Of a stretch of DNA of 64,000 nucleotides, positions 46,104 through 54,986 are shown one piece after another. How positions within the stretch are numbered: the first letter of the stretch is position 1; every line of letters begins with the position of its first letter. The notes under the pieces are model-generated. The model had not been told where the DNA came from. It ran no database searches and saw only the letters and a program-made list of their open reading frames with translations. This DNA is from Lentisphaera marina. Its GTDB lineage: Bacteria > Verrucomicrobiota > Lentisphaeria > Lentisphaerales > Lentisphaeraceae. The translations under genes and the position numbers were made by a program. Location: the NCBI RefSeq assembly GCF_028745505.1, contig NZ_JAQZZL010000001.1, positions 558,001 through 622,000 on the forward strand. The letters run 5' to 3'.

Positions 46104-46742
46104 TTAATCTAAATCTGAACTATAGGTTATTTTCTTGTTATTCCCTTCGTGTACATGCATGTAATAGCTCTTGTTTACATACTCCATAGCATGAGCATCA
46201 TCAGTGACAGATAAGTCATTGTCAATAACATAATTTATAGCTTCTTTTAAGTCATTACAATAGAATATTTGTGGCGTTTCAGCAGCGGTTAACGTGTCTC
46301 GTTTTAAAGTCTTAATTCCTTGCTCACCTTTTATTTTGATGGTGTCACTAACTTTTTTACAAAGAATAGCACCGCCATGTTTAAAAGCGGATTCAAAAGT
46401 TTCTTTAATTAGATTGGAACTTATATAGGGTCTAGCTGCATCGTGTACGGCAACTAAAGCATTGCTAGGACACTGACTTAAACCATTTAAAACAGAGTGA
46501 TAGCGCTCTTGACCACCTTTGGCTATTTTAACTTTATCGAATTGATTTTCTTTGAGTAAATCTAAAAATGTACTTTCCTCACTTTCAGATAAAACGACGA
46601 CAATGTTTTCTTGATTGACGACTTGTGAGAATTTTTCTAAAGAATGTAAAAAGACTTCTTTACCATCGAGTTTAACCAAAAGTTTGTTAGCTCCGAAGCG
46701 AGATCCCGAACCTCCACATAATAAAACAACAGCTTTTTCCAT
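46104..46742 (-). CDS. ispD: 2-C-methyl-D-erythritol 4-phosphate cytidylyltransferase
   Basis: 212 aa. MEP-pathway enzyme making CDP-methylerythritol from CTP and MEP in the cytoplasm. Nucleotide loop AVVLLCGGSGSRFGANKLLVKLDGK, GGQERYHSVLNGL, VAVHDAARPY, and C-terminal LTAAETPQIF and SVTDDAHAMEY. Slightly shorter than E. coli IspD. ATG overlaps the upstream stop by one base (TAATG), so it is translated from the same message as the two upstream secreted proteins, an unusual partnership. Confidence 0.93.
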   Translation of the reverse strand: MEKAVVLLCGGSGSRFGANKLLVKLDGKEVFLHSLEKFSQVVNQENIVVVLSESEESTFLDLLKENQFDKVKIAKGGQERYHSVLNGLSQCPSNALVAVHDAARPYISSNLIKETFESAFKHGGAILCKKVSDTIKIKGEQGIKTLKRDTLTAAETPQIFYCNDLKEAINYVIDNDLSVTDDAHAMEYVNKSYYMHVHEGNNKKITYSSDLD

Positions 46743-48493
46743 TAGGGTTTAATTCCATATATGTTGCTTATGCTCTCGCAAAAAGAAGGATAATCTTTAC
46801 TAAAGCAATAACGATACACATCGTATAATAAGCGGCGATCATAATAATTTTTTGGATCTAACTTGCTAGAAAATATTTTGTCTTCAATAAAATCAATCAT
46901 GCTTTTTTCATCATTCTTTTCTCTCAAGCAGTTAAAAATTTTATACCTTAGTGAGGCCGCATAAATTTTATTTTTGGGCAAGTTTTTATAAATACTCAAT
47001 GCTTGGTCTAAGTACTCATCTTTATTTTCCAGGCCATAAAGTAAAAAGAGAAAGTCAGCACATTTCCCAGCAATAAAGGGGTTGGGACTATTGGGGTCGA
47101 GTAAGTTTGCGGATTCCGCAAATTTAGCACTTTGACTTAGGTAAACGGAGCGTAAAAAGAGGTGTTGTTGATAAAGGTACTCATCTTCGGGAAATTCACT
47201 TTGCGTGTATTGGTAGTTATTATTGCGAAAGTTTAAAATACCTTCGAGTGCTAGGAGGTTTTTATTTTCCTTATCGCCATCTTCTAGTTTTATTTTATTT
47301 CCTTCATTAAAATCATGATATAAAACGTAGCGATGCGAAGAGCTGCTAGGATTTGATTTCCATATATCTAAAGCTTTTTGTTTATCATGCTTATAGATTA
47401 ACCTTCCATAATTATTGACGACTTCGGGATCTTTTTTATCGACGTAAAAATCAAGCTTTTGAATATTTTCGTAGAGTTCTAAGTTTGTATATTGCAGGTA
47501 GTTTATGTAAGCAAGTAGAATCTTTCTTTCACTCAATAATTGATCTCGGTAAGAAAAGATTAAACTAAAACTATCTTTCTTTTGCAGACATGAAACAAAC
47601 ATATAATAAAGGTATTCCTCCTTATTATAATCTTTGTAGAGTTGTAGAAATAGCTCAGGATTTCTTTCTATGCTCGCTTTTATAAAACAAAAATTTTCTT
47701 TATTACTCGAGTTTAATGCTATGAGTTGATTTAAATCATTTTGACTTATTTTACCAGATTGACTCAAAGAAATTAACTTTTCAAAAGAATCGGTATTTGT
47801 AAAAGATTTATACATTTTTTTAGAATAAAGTTCGTATTTATCCTCTCTAAAATAATCGCCATTTACCATTTTTCTGATGTCTAAAATTTTACAGTTATGG
47901 ACAATGAAATCTTTAATATCATCGGCAATCATTTCTTTGTGGCTCTTTAATATTTTATAAGCTTCGAGTAAAGACATCCATTGATAATGATTATTGGCAC
48001 TTCGCAAATCTTGGAAGTTCTTGATTATGTGAGAATTTATTTTTATGATGTCTTTTTCTTGGACTAAAAAATAGAGTTGATAAAAAGGACTTTCTATAGA
48101 GTCAAAATCATCGAGATTGAGGAGTCGACTTAAATCGCTCTTTGGCGAGCTCTTTTTACCTTTTTTAACGTTGATATAATCAATTAATTCTTGGTTCTTT
48201 AAAGTATCATCTAAATGATCAAATTTACTAAGAGCCAAATGACAATAGTTCTTTAAGTAATTTACATAATCATCTTCAATTCGTGTAAGCTGAATAATTT
48301 CTAAGGATTTTTCATATTTATTCTGACGAATTAAAGTTTTGAGGTAAGATCTAAAATGTTCAATCTTTCCATCTTTTTCCCAATACTTCTTATAGAGTAC
48401 TTCTGCTTCAGCATAGTTTTTATCATTGTAGGCATAATCACTTGTCCAAGCCTGTGCCGTGAATAACAAAATTATTGAGATAAATTTATTCAA
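46742..48493 (-). CDS. Secreted TPR-like protein of unknown function
   Basis: 583 aa. Signal peptide (MNKFISIILLFTAQAWTSDY) then helical repeats, clearest at the N terminus: DKNYAEAEVLYKKYWEKDGKIEHFRSYLKTLIRQNKYEKSLEIIQ. The rest is helix-rich with many aromatic residues and no recognised domain; a short Cys-containing stretch ends it. Probably a periplasmic protein-binding scaffold. It overlaps its upstream neighbour by eight bases and ispD by one. Confidence 0.65.
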   Translation of the reverse strand: MNKFISIILLFTAQAWTSDYAYNDKNYAEAEVLYKKYWEKDGKIEHFRSYLKTLIRQNKYEKSLEIIQLTRIEDDYVNYLKNYCHLALSKFDHLDDTLKNQELIDYINVKKGKKSSPKSDLSRLLNLDDFDSIESPFYQLYFLVQEKDIIKINSHIIKNFQDLRSANNHYQWMSLLEAYKILKSHKEMIADDIKDFIVHNCKILDIRKMVNGDYFREDKYELYSKKMYKSFTNTDSFEKLISLSQSGKISQNDLNQLIALNSSNKENFCFIKASIERNPELFLQLYKDYNKEEYLYYMFVSCLQKKDSFSLIFSYRDQLLSERKILLAYINYLQYTNLELYENIQKLDFYVDKKDPEVVNNYGRLIYKHDKQKALDIWKSNPSSSSHRYVLYHDFNEGNKIKLEDGDKENKNLLALEGILNFRNNNYQYTQSEFPEDEYLYQQHLFLRSVYLSQSAKFAESANLLDPNSPNPFIAGKCADFLFLLYGLENKDEYLDQALSIYKNLPKNKIYAASLRYKIFNCLREKNDEKSMIDFIEDKIFSSKLDPKNYYDRRLLYDVYRYCFSKDYPSFCESISNIYGIKP

Positions 48494-49847
48494 AACCTAA
48501 AGCATCCATTTTTTCTTTAACAGAATTTTGCTGATTCTCATTCAAGCCATCAAATATAGTTTTATAAATGAAAAAACATTCTACATAGGCTATTGGATCT
48601 TTTTCCCCAATGCGGTCATAAGCTTCATAAAAATCACTAAGATTAAGTTCTTTGCTTTTTAAGCTCTCCACAAAGGCTTTGTGTGATAAGCTTTCATCAA
48701 TGATTAAGTTTTGCTCTTGTAGGCGCTGTGAGAGTCTTTTATAGGGGCTCTGAACTTGATCTACATTTATGTCGAGCATTATTTTAATTTTATCTTGGAG
48801 CAGTTTAATATCTTCGTTTTTAGAAAATTTTTCTTCATCTGCATTTATTAATAGATAGGCTTTTCTAATTTCATTTATCAAAATAAACTGAATAGCTTTG
48901 TAGTAAATAAAACTCTCTTTAAAATTTTCATCACTTTCTGTCTCAGGCAAAATCTCATCAAAACTTTTGCTGTGATCATAAACAAGTTTTATGATCATAT
49001 ACCGCAAGTTATTTATCTTCTCTGGTTCTACTTTTTCTGCGAACTTCGCAAAGCTAGTTTGATCAATTTCACTGGCTTTCAAATTGATGATTTTTTGCAC
49101 TAAATAAAAGCTTTTTTCTTGACTCAAAATTAGATCAATTTCTGCTAACATGGAAAAGTAATGTTCCTCTTTTTCATATAGGTCCAGAAGCATATATGAA
49201 TACTCAATTTCGTACTCTAATTCATTGCGTTTTTCGAGCAACTTTATCTTTTCAGAAATACTCATTTTTACACCACTAGCAATGATCAAATCCATGAGCA
49301 ATTTCTTGCCTTTTTCGGAGGCCTGATTAATCATTCTTTTTAAATAAATAATATTGCCTTTTTCGTAGTTATATTTAATGAATAATTTCTTTTGATTTTC
49401 ACTACTTTTAAGCTTTAAAATGAATGGGTCCATATAGCTTTTATAATTGTGGAATGCTTGATAAATAAAATAATCATAGACGAATTGATTATTAATTTTA
49501 TCCTTTAATAAATCCGTCATTACCTCCTCATTTGACAGGTTAAGAGAGAGCTCTTTTAATATTTTTAAATCCTCGTCAACATAGTACTGCTTGTCGAAAT
49601 CTTTTTTGTTTTTTAAAAGATTCATAAACTGATAAAAATCTAAAATATCAATAAGTTTATTTTTTCGTAAATCTTTAATTTGTTCAATAATCGCTGATTT
49701 ATCTTTTTGATAAATGTAAGCCCATATGACTTTTTCTTTTAGGACATCGCTCTTGGAACTCTGTAACTCAATGTCACTAAGCGTATAGATTTTTGCATAG
49801 CTACTAAAGCTAAGACAAATGATTATAATGAGACTTTTTAAATTCAT
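48486..49847 (-). CDS. Secreted helical-repeat protein of unknown function
   Basis: 453 aa. Signal peptide (MNLKSLIIIICLSFSSYAKI), then a largely helical Lys/Leu/Glu-rich protein, possibly degenerate TPRs (EYSYMLLDLYEKEEHYFSMLAEIDLILSQEKSFYLVQKI). Same composition and probable fold class as the next gene, with which it overlaps by eight bases, so the two may work as a pair in the periplasm. First gene of the operon leading to ispD. Confidence 0.6.
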   Translation of the reverse strand: MNLKSLIIIICLSFSSYAKIYTLSDIELQSSKSDVLKEKVIWAYIYQKDKSAIIEQIKDLRKNKLIDILDFYQFMNLLKNKKDFDKQYYVDEDLKILKELSLNLSNEEVMTDLLKDKINNQFVYDYFIYQAFHNYKSYMDPFILKLKSSENQKKLFIKYNYEKGNIIYLKRMINQASEKGKKLLMDLIIASGVKMSISEKIKLLEKRNELEYEIEYSYMLLDLYEKEEHYFSMLAEIDLILSQEKSFYLVQKIINLKASEIDQTSFAKFAEKVEPEKINNLRYMIIKLVYDHSKSFDEILPETESDENFKESFIYYKAIQFILINEIRKAYLLINADEEKFSKNEDIKLLQDKIKIMLDINVDQVQSPYKRLSQRLQEQNLIIDESLSHKAFVESLKSKELNLSDFYEAYDRIGEKDPIAYVECFFIYKTIFDGLNENQQNSVKEKMDALGFE

Positions 49848-49881
49848 TTTACCAAGATAATTTTTTTTACTAGTACATCAT

Positions 49882-49925
49882 AAAAAAAGGACTTAAACCT
49901 CATTGGTTTAAGTCCTCTCATTTTT
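49882..49925. terminator. Terminator after the tubulin-like gene
   Basis: GGACTTAAACC-TCATT-GGTTTAAGTCC (49889-49915) with A tract before and CTCATTTTT after; 26 bases from the stop of the minus-strand GTPase gene. It separates the two minus-strand units. Confidence 0.88.
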
Positions 49926-49950
49926 CTTGCGTTTAATGAATTTTTTGAGA

Positions 49951-51048
49951 CTAAATTTTCCCTAATCTTTTTAGGATATTTTTGATCTCGCTGGCTTCAG
50001 TTCCCTCTTCTCTGGCAACTTCTTCAGCTTTAGTTTCCATGTTAACTGCTACCCTTTCCATCTTAGTATTTTGGTCTATAGATTTTTTGATTTTTTCACG
50101 TGTTGTTTCTTCAGCCACGCGGTTGTAATCATCTACCAATTCGGCAGGTTTTCTAGAGTATAAAAGCGACACAGTAATATGTGGTCTTTCCAAATTGGGG
50201 TTTCTTACGACGCTATAAATAGGCGTCACTTTTTGTGCATCAAAATGATCCAAAATATTGTAAAATACGGTGTGGTCATAATTTTCCGGTACTTCTAGTA
50301 GAAAGAGCGCTTCAATGGGAACATCGGGACGCAACATTAGTTCATTATAATTTTCTTCTAATTGCTCATCAAAATAACGATCAGGATTATAGTCGAAATC
50401 TGTAAAGTAGTTAAAGAATGATTTAGCCTTATAAGCTTCAAAATCTTCCCTATCAATGTGACCTTCTAACAATTCGTATTTATCACCTTTTTCAGGGATA
50501 CTATCCAAAGTACTTAAGCTATTGCATATGAGTTCGTTGAAAGCTTTTTCAGCCATTCTACCTTCATACTTGCACTTATTACTAAAGAGGAATGTGTTAC
50601 CAGTATTGGTACTATCAACGCCTTTCCACAATGGACCCTGGAGGAATTCTATAGTGTTGTTCACGTACTCACTAGGCTCTTTCTTGGCGTAAGGCAATAT
50701 AATAATGAACTGGGTTCTATTTATATCACTCACTTTTTCAAGTGATGATATATAACTCAAAACTTGTGAAGTAATACCATTACCTGTACCACCACCAGAA
50801 GAAGTAATTATCGCATTACCTTTGATAATGTCTAAGAGTTGACCACGCACACTATTAAATGCGGTCTTACCTATGTTTGGATCCTTTTTAGAACCAACGA
50901 GCTGACCTTTTTCGTTGTTTGTGTACGCCAAAATGCTATTAGCTAGGCCTAGCTTGTGCATTTCGACTTCTGATACATTTATTACTGTCGCTTCTTTACT
51001 TAAGCCAGATGCAAGTTTGCCGCCGGCTCCACCGATTCCTATTATCAT
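49951..51048 (-). CDS. Tubulin/FtsZ-superfamily GTPase (TubZ-like)
   Basis: 365 aa. Recognisable nucleotide loops: T1 IIGIGGAGGKLA at the very N terminus, T3-like VGSKKDPNIGK (51-61), T4 tubulin signature SSGGGTGNG (83-91), a T6-like FSNK (155-158) and a T7/synergy loop HIDREDF (197-203) keeping the DxxD needed to hydrolyse GTP of the neighbouring subunit. A second domain and a Lys-rich C-terminal tail (IKNILKRLGKI) follow. It lacks the long FtsZ N terminus and GGGTGTGAAP, so it is not ordinary FtsZ. It overlaps a TubR-sized wHTH gene by four bases, as in tubRZ operons. Role in DNA segregation is inference. Confidence 0.75.
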   Translation of the reverse strand: MIIGIGGAGGKLASGLSKEATVINVSEVEMHKLGLANSILAYTNNEKGQLVGSKKDPNIGKTAFNSVRGQLLDIIKGNAIITSSGGGTGNGITSQVLSYISSLEKVSDINRTQFIIILPYAKKEPSEYVNNTIEFLQGPLWKGVDSTNTGNTFLFSNKCKYEGRMAEKAFNELICNSLSTLDSIPEKGDKYELLEGHIDREDFEAYKAKSFFNYFTDFDYNPDRYFDEQLEENYNELMLRPDVPIEALFLLEVPENYDHTVFYNILDHFDAQKVTPIYSVVRNPNLERPHITVSLLYSRKPAELVDDYNRVAEETTREKIKKSIDQNTKMERVAVNMETKAEEVAREEGTEASEIKNILKRLGKI

Positions 51049-51371
51049 TTCACTGTCTCCAGGTAGTTGGATTTTAAAATATCAAATTTTTCACCTAATC
51101 GCATGAGAGCCTTGGCTCCATGTTCAGTTAAATATAAACTCTTGCGATTTCGTTGTTCTCTAAGTTCAATGAACTGTAGGTACTTTAAGGTCTCTACATA
51201 CGACACAGCACTTTGCTTCGTTCTGGTCACACCCGATAACTTAAGGTCATCAAACACATTAGTTATATTATAACCAGCTCGTTTATCCTCCGCTACCATA
51301 GTCCAATAAAGAACCAGGAAGTGTTGGTAATCAAGACCTTCTATCTGCTGTCTGTAGAGTTCATCATTCAT
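51045..51371 (-). CDS. Small winged-helix DNA-binding protein (TubR-like by size and context)
   Basis: 108 aa. Predicted winged helix: helix region FLVLYWTMVAEDKRAGYN, recognition helix near TRTKQSAVSYVETLKYLQF, wing IELREQRNRKSLYLTEHGAKALMRL. TubR of type III plasmid partition is about 105 aa with the same layout and binds centromere repeats upstream of its own gene. Its stop overlaps the start of the tubulin-like GTPase (ATGA). A MarR/PadR-type local repressor is the alternative. Ribosome site weak (AAGG about 20 bases upstream). Confidence 0.6.
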   Translation of the reverse strand: MNDELYRQQIEGLDYQHFLVLYWTMVAEDKRAGYNITNVFDDLKLSGVTRTKQSAVSYVETLKYLQFIELREQRNRKSLYLTEHGAKALMRLGEKFDILKSNYLETVK

Positions 51372-51420
51372 AATAGTCTTTAATTTAATGATCCTTATTA
51401 ATAATTCAATTAAGTACTGT

Positions 51421-51714
51421 GATATAATATATTTAAGTATAGTGAAGTTTAATATAGTGTGGTGTAGTTAACTTTAGTGTAGTTTGTTTATATATTGTAT
51501 ATAACTAATTTTATTTAAGTGGTTTATGTTTATGTGTTGTTACTTGTTTGTTTAGTTGGTAGTTTTCTATTGTTTTGATTGTTTTGATTGTTTATAGTGT
51601 AGTGTACTATAAATAATTATCTTCTATTAATGTAATTTCTTTATTGTTAATTATTTATGTTTTTTAATCATGGTTTATGTTGTGTTGTATATATATAGTA
51701 TAGTATACTACTAT
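51421..51714. repeat. Repeats of a TATAGTGTAGT-type motif upstream of the TubR-like gene
   Basis: At least five related units: TATAGTGAAGTTT (51438-51450), TATAGTGTGGTGTAGTT (51453-51469), TTTAGTGTAGTTT (51473-51485), TATAGTGTAGTGTACTATA (51593-51611) and a longer near-palindrome starting TATAGTATAGTATACTA (51694-51714). There is also a tandem TTTTGATTG pair (51570-51590). The strand bias (G and T on the plus strand) is strong. Position just upstream of the wHTH gene is where tubC centromeres lie; an autoregulatory operator is the simpler option. Confidence 0.45.
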
Positions 51715-51736
51715 GGAAATATAAACATAAAGACTA

Positions 51737-52119
51737 GTGAAAAAACGAGGCTCAGAAAGGGGCCAAAAAGGCGATTTAAACCAATCCGTTGACAAGTTCT
51801 TTAAAAACAGAAGAAATAACATTCTAGGGCCTCTAAAAGGCGTTCTAGAGCAAGATCGATAAATGGTCACAAAGACGATCTTGGCTACTGGGAAAAGCGA
51901 AGTTTTCTATGCCATGATTCAGCTAGTTGTGCGAAGCAAAACTAAAAAACAATAAATTGTATAAATACGACAATTCCAGAATTAAGCAAAAACCGAAAAG
52001 ATGCCTTGTCACAAGAAATCATTTTGATGAAATTGACTAAAGTGGAATACATCAAATTCAGGGCTAAAAAAGCGTCCTGGATAAACAGGCTGAAGAAAAT
52101 TTCTAAGGTGAGTTTATAA
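51737..52119 (+). other. Purine-rich stretch with three very short basic frames
   Basis: Between the repeats and the next gene the plus strand has successive short frames: GTG 51737-51862 (41 aa, rich in Lys/Arg), ATG 51863-51955 (30 aa, starting right after the previous TAA in the same frame) and ATG 52027-52119 (30 aa). No ribosome sites stand out and no family is recognised. It could be a decayed gene, a leader RNA or small proteins. A 68-codon minus-strand frame (51664-51870) crosses the same DNA. Confidence 0.25.
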
Positions 52120-52184
52120 AATTCAGGAACTCAGAAGAGAGAACTTAGAAATAAAAAATAGTGAGATTAGGAAAAGCAAAAGAA

Positions 52185-53618
52185 TCAAGATTTAAAATCG
52201 CTTGCTTTTAAGCTAAATTTTCTCATTTTTCCCTGAAGCGTACTGGGGTGTAAACCAAGTAAGTTAGCTGCTCCATCATCACCGTAAACCTTGCCTTTAC
52301 ACTTGCGCAATGCCTTGATGATTTGTTGCTGAACAGACTGGTCTAAATTAGCTGGTGGGCGCCCTACTTTACTGAGTTTATCATTATCATCAAAACTTGG
52401 AATTTTTAGCGTTCTTCCACGACTAGAGATTAAAGCATTTGTTAGAAATTCGCGGATTTCGCTAAAGTCATTCGACCAAGTTTGCTGCATGATATGTTGA
52501 GTAAAATTAGGTGTGATTTCAAGAATGGGAACACCGATGTTGTTAGCGATTTCAGCAACGAGTTCACGGAGTAACCAGAGCCAATCATCACGTCTTTCAT
52601 TGAAGTTTGGAAATGACAAATAGGAGTTTTGAAATGAGCTCTGAAGTTTGCTATCAAATTGAGTGCCATGTGACGAAATAATAATATTTTTTGCTTCGGT
52701 ATTTAGGCGAATTTTATTGTCGACCTTTGATAAAATTTCCTTGCACGCATCACTTGCTAAAGACTCGATATTTTTGAGGTATAAACTACCGCCATTAAGC
52801 TTGTACCACAGGCCTGAATTTTCGTCTCCAAAGAGCTCAGAAAAATGCAGTTCTTCAGGGATATTAGAACAGTCAAATACTTCAAAGCGTTTGCTCGCAG
52901 ATCCCGACCTAGCATGGATGTGACGAGCACAAAGTTCACGACCACTTCCAGGTGTTCCATCAATCCAAAACTCAGATAATCTAGGCGCTAAAACAGAGAG
53001 CTGAGTCCATAGCTCTTTCATGACAGAACTTTCGCGAATAAAGGGTTTTGCACCACGGAAAGAATTTTCGTTTTGACGGTCGCGTAATTCGCTCCAGGCA
53101 CGTCGAGAAGCACTAGCAGTTTTGTCGAGTTTTTTGGCAAAAGAAAGTGTGCTAGAAGCTAGTGGACAAAGTTGAGAAAATAGCGTTTCCCAATAGGCTG
53201 CTTCAGTCTTTTCTGCGAGGTATAAATTGAGAAAGCCATTAACTCCTAAACGATCAAATAATGGCAGTACAATGACTTGTTCCGCGCCCATTAAAAAGGC
53301 TTTTCTAACTTCGATCATTTCATCATTTTCTTCACTAAAATCTTCGATGACAAAGGCCGTTTCATCTTCAATTAATTCACTAGCTAAAGAGTTGTCTAAG
53401 CGTCTATCAAAAAGGCTTGTGCTACCCTCCCCTTCTAGTTTTTGGTAGCAATAAACTTCGAAGTTTTGAGTCTTTCTAAAGCCCCAACTGAGCTCCATTA
53501 GAGGCATTGATAAGAGTCTATTTAAGGCTTCACCAACACTTAAAGCAAAGGCTTCTGGACGACTGTTGAACTGCAAGTTCTGCAGTATTTCCATGGGGAT
53601 TATTTGGTTCTTTCTCAT
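52185..53618 (-). CDS. NtrC-type regulator with degenerate AAA+ domain
   Basis: 477 aa. N-terminal GAF-like sensor (about 20-165), AAA+ domain (about 195-400) and C-terminal Fis-type HTH (AANLLGLHPSTLQGKMRKFSL). The AAA+ core is decayed: Walker A is G221-TPGSG-R-E with the essential Lys as Arg, the sigma54-contacting GAFTGA loop is absent (ELFGDENSGLWYKLNGG in place of ELFG-x-x-x-GAFTGA), and Walker B is LYLKNI. So it should bind DNA but not remodel sigma54 holoenzyme with ATP. Possibly a repressor or sigma70-type regulator. Upstream of the mini-frames and tubulin-like cassette. Confidence 0.75.
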   Translation of the reverse strand: MRKNQIIPMEILQNLQFNSRPEAFALSVGEALNRLLSMPLMELSWGFRKTQNFEVYCYQKLEGEGSTSLFDRRLDNSLASELIEDETAFVIEDFSEENDEMIEVRKAFLMGAEQVIVLPLFDRLGVNGFLNLYLAEKTEAAYWETLFSQLCPLASSTLSFAKKLDKTASASRRAWSELRDRQNENSFRGAKPFIRESSVMKELWTQLSVLAPRLSEFWIDGTPGSGRELCARHIHARSGSASKRFEVFDCSNIPEELHFSELFGDENSGLWYKLNGGSLYLKNIESLASDACKEILSKVDNKIRLNTEAKNIIISSHGTQFDSKLQSSFQNSYLSFPNFNERRDDWLWLLRELVAEIANNIGVPILEITPNFTQHIMQQTWSNDFSEIREFLTNALISSRGRTLKIPSFDDNDKLSKVGRPPANLDQSVQQQIIKALRKCKGKVYGDDGAANLLGLHPSTLQGKMRKFSLKASDFKS

Positions 53619-53867
53619 TTTTAAAACCTTTAATTTTAATTATTATATTACTTATATTAAGTGAAAAATACTTAAATACAAGTGTTTTTGTATTTAGTTA
53701 CATATAATTGTAAACTCAAAATTAGACTTATATAGATAAATATAGTTTATTTTAATTATTTTTTTAATTATAATTAAAATTAAGTGTTTTTAAAAAATCT
53801 TTGTGATATAAACCTTTATCTTGAGTAAGTAAGAAAAAGCCCTAAGTTTTGAAAAAGAATTAATGAG

Positions 53868-54986
53868 ATGAAAATGAAAATAGTAGCCGATGACAGAATC
53901 CCTTATTTACAGGGAGCTTTAGAAAAATTTGCCGAAGTTAAATATATTGCAGGAGCCAAAATCTCTGCCGAAGACATGCGTGATGCGGATGTACTTATCA
54001 CCAGAACGAGGACGAAAGTCAACAGAGAACTTTTAGAAGGTTCACAAGTAAAACTCGTAGTAACTGCGACAATAGGACACGATCATATAGACAAAGATTA
54101 TCTTAAAGAAAAGGGCATAATTTGGAAAAATTGTCCAGGTTGTAACTCTGGTTCAGTTGCCACTTTTATCGCTTCTTTATTAGCGACTATGATGAGTGAT
54201 TATCAGTTTGAACCCAAGGGAAAAACATTCGGATTAATTGGCTGCGGAAACGTGGGAAAAAGAGTTAAAAGAGTTGCGGAAGCCATGGGCATGAAAGTCT
54301 TGGTAAATGATCCGCCTAGAGAAAGAGAAGAGGGCAGTGAACAATTTTGTGATTTATCAGATCTACTCGAACAATCCGATATAATTTCAATTCACGTTCC
54401 TTTTTATAAAGAGGGTGAATTTAAAACCTTAGAACTCATGGATGATGAGAACTTATCAAAAATGAAAAAAGATGCTTGGATAGTGAACTCATCGAGAGGT
54501 GGAATTATACTTGAGAAAGACCTTAAAAAATATCTCGATCAAGGAAAAATTAATGCTGTTTTAGATGTATGGGATGAGGAACCAAAGATAGATTTAGAAC
54601 TCATGAAAATGTGTAAAGTAGTAAGCTCTCATATAGCGGGTTATTCGGTGGATGGAAAGGCAAACGGAACCTCTATGTCAGTGCGCCATATTGCAGAATT
54701 TTTTGATTTAGATTTAAAGACTTGGCAAGCAACCAATTTGCCGTTAGAAAACAAAAAAATACAAGTAAAGAGTGGGCGCGATGGCTTAATTGAAGCGCTT
54801 AAAGAAGCCTACGATATTAAAGAAGATGATGAAAAACTGCGTTTTACACCAGAGAATTTTGAAATGAATCGAGGTCAATATGAAGCCCATAGGGACTTGG
54901 CGAATTATGAATTTGTAGGTGATGAAATCAACTGTAAAATGATAAAAGCAATGATGCCAGAAGCGGTGATAAAAAGAAATGTTTAA
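53868..54986 (+). CDS. pdxB: Erythronate-4-phosphate dehydrogenase
   Basis: 372 aa. D-2-hydroxyacid dehydrogenase of the DXP-dependent pyridoxal-phosphate pathway. Seen: KIVADDRIPYLQGAL, TRTRTKVNRELL, ATIGHDHID, GCNSGSVA, nucleotide loop FGLIGCGNVGKRV, NSSRGGII, DVWDEEPKI, SHIAGYSVDGKANGT with the catalytic His, and a C-terminal PdxB dimerisation-type domain. The tripeptide NSGS and 'HIAGYS' separate PdxB from SerA. ATG 53868 or 53874. Next gene overlaps its end by eight bases. Confidence 0.93.
   Translation: MKMKIVADDRIPYLQGALEKFAEVKYIAGAKISAEDMRDADVLITRTRTKVNRELLEGSQVKLVVTATIGHDHIDKDYLKEKGIIWKNCPGCNSGSVATFIASLLATMMSDYQFEPKGKTFGLIGCGNVGKRVKRVAEAMGMKVLVNDPPREREEGSEQFCDLSDLLEQSDIISIHVPFYKEGEFKTLELMDDENLSKMKKDAWIVNSSRGGIILEKDLKKYLDQGKINAVLDVWDEEPKIDLELMKMCKVVSSHIAGYSVDGKANGTSMSVRHIAEFFDLDLKTWQATNLPLENKKIQVKSGRDGLIEALKEAYDIKEDDEKLRFTPENFEMNRGQYEAHRDLANYEFVGDEINCKMIKAMMPEAVIKRNV

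Noticed and set aside
49951-51048. Ordinary cell-division FtsZ
   Set aside because: No long N-terminal extension, GGGTGNGIT in place of GGGTGTGAAP, no ftsA/ftsQ or mur genes nearby, and it is paired with a small wHTH gene.
51421-51714. CRISPR array
   Set aside because: Repeats are short, variable and unevenly spaced, with no unique spacers and no cas genes nearby.
51664-51870. 68-codon minus-strand frame over the tubC-like region
   Set aside because: Crosses repeats, odd composition and no ribosome site.
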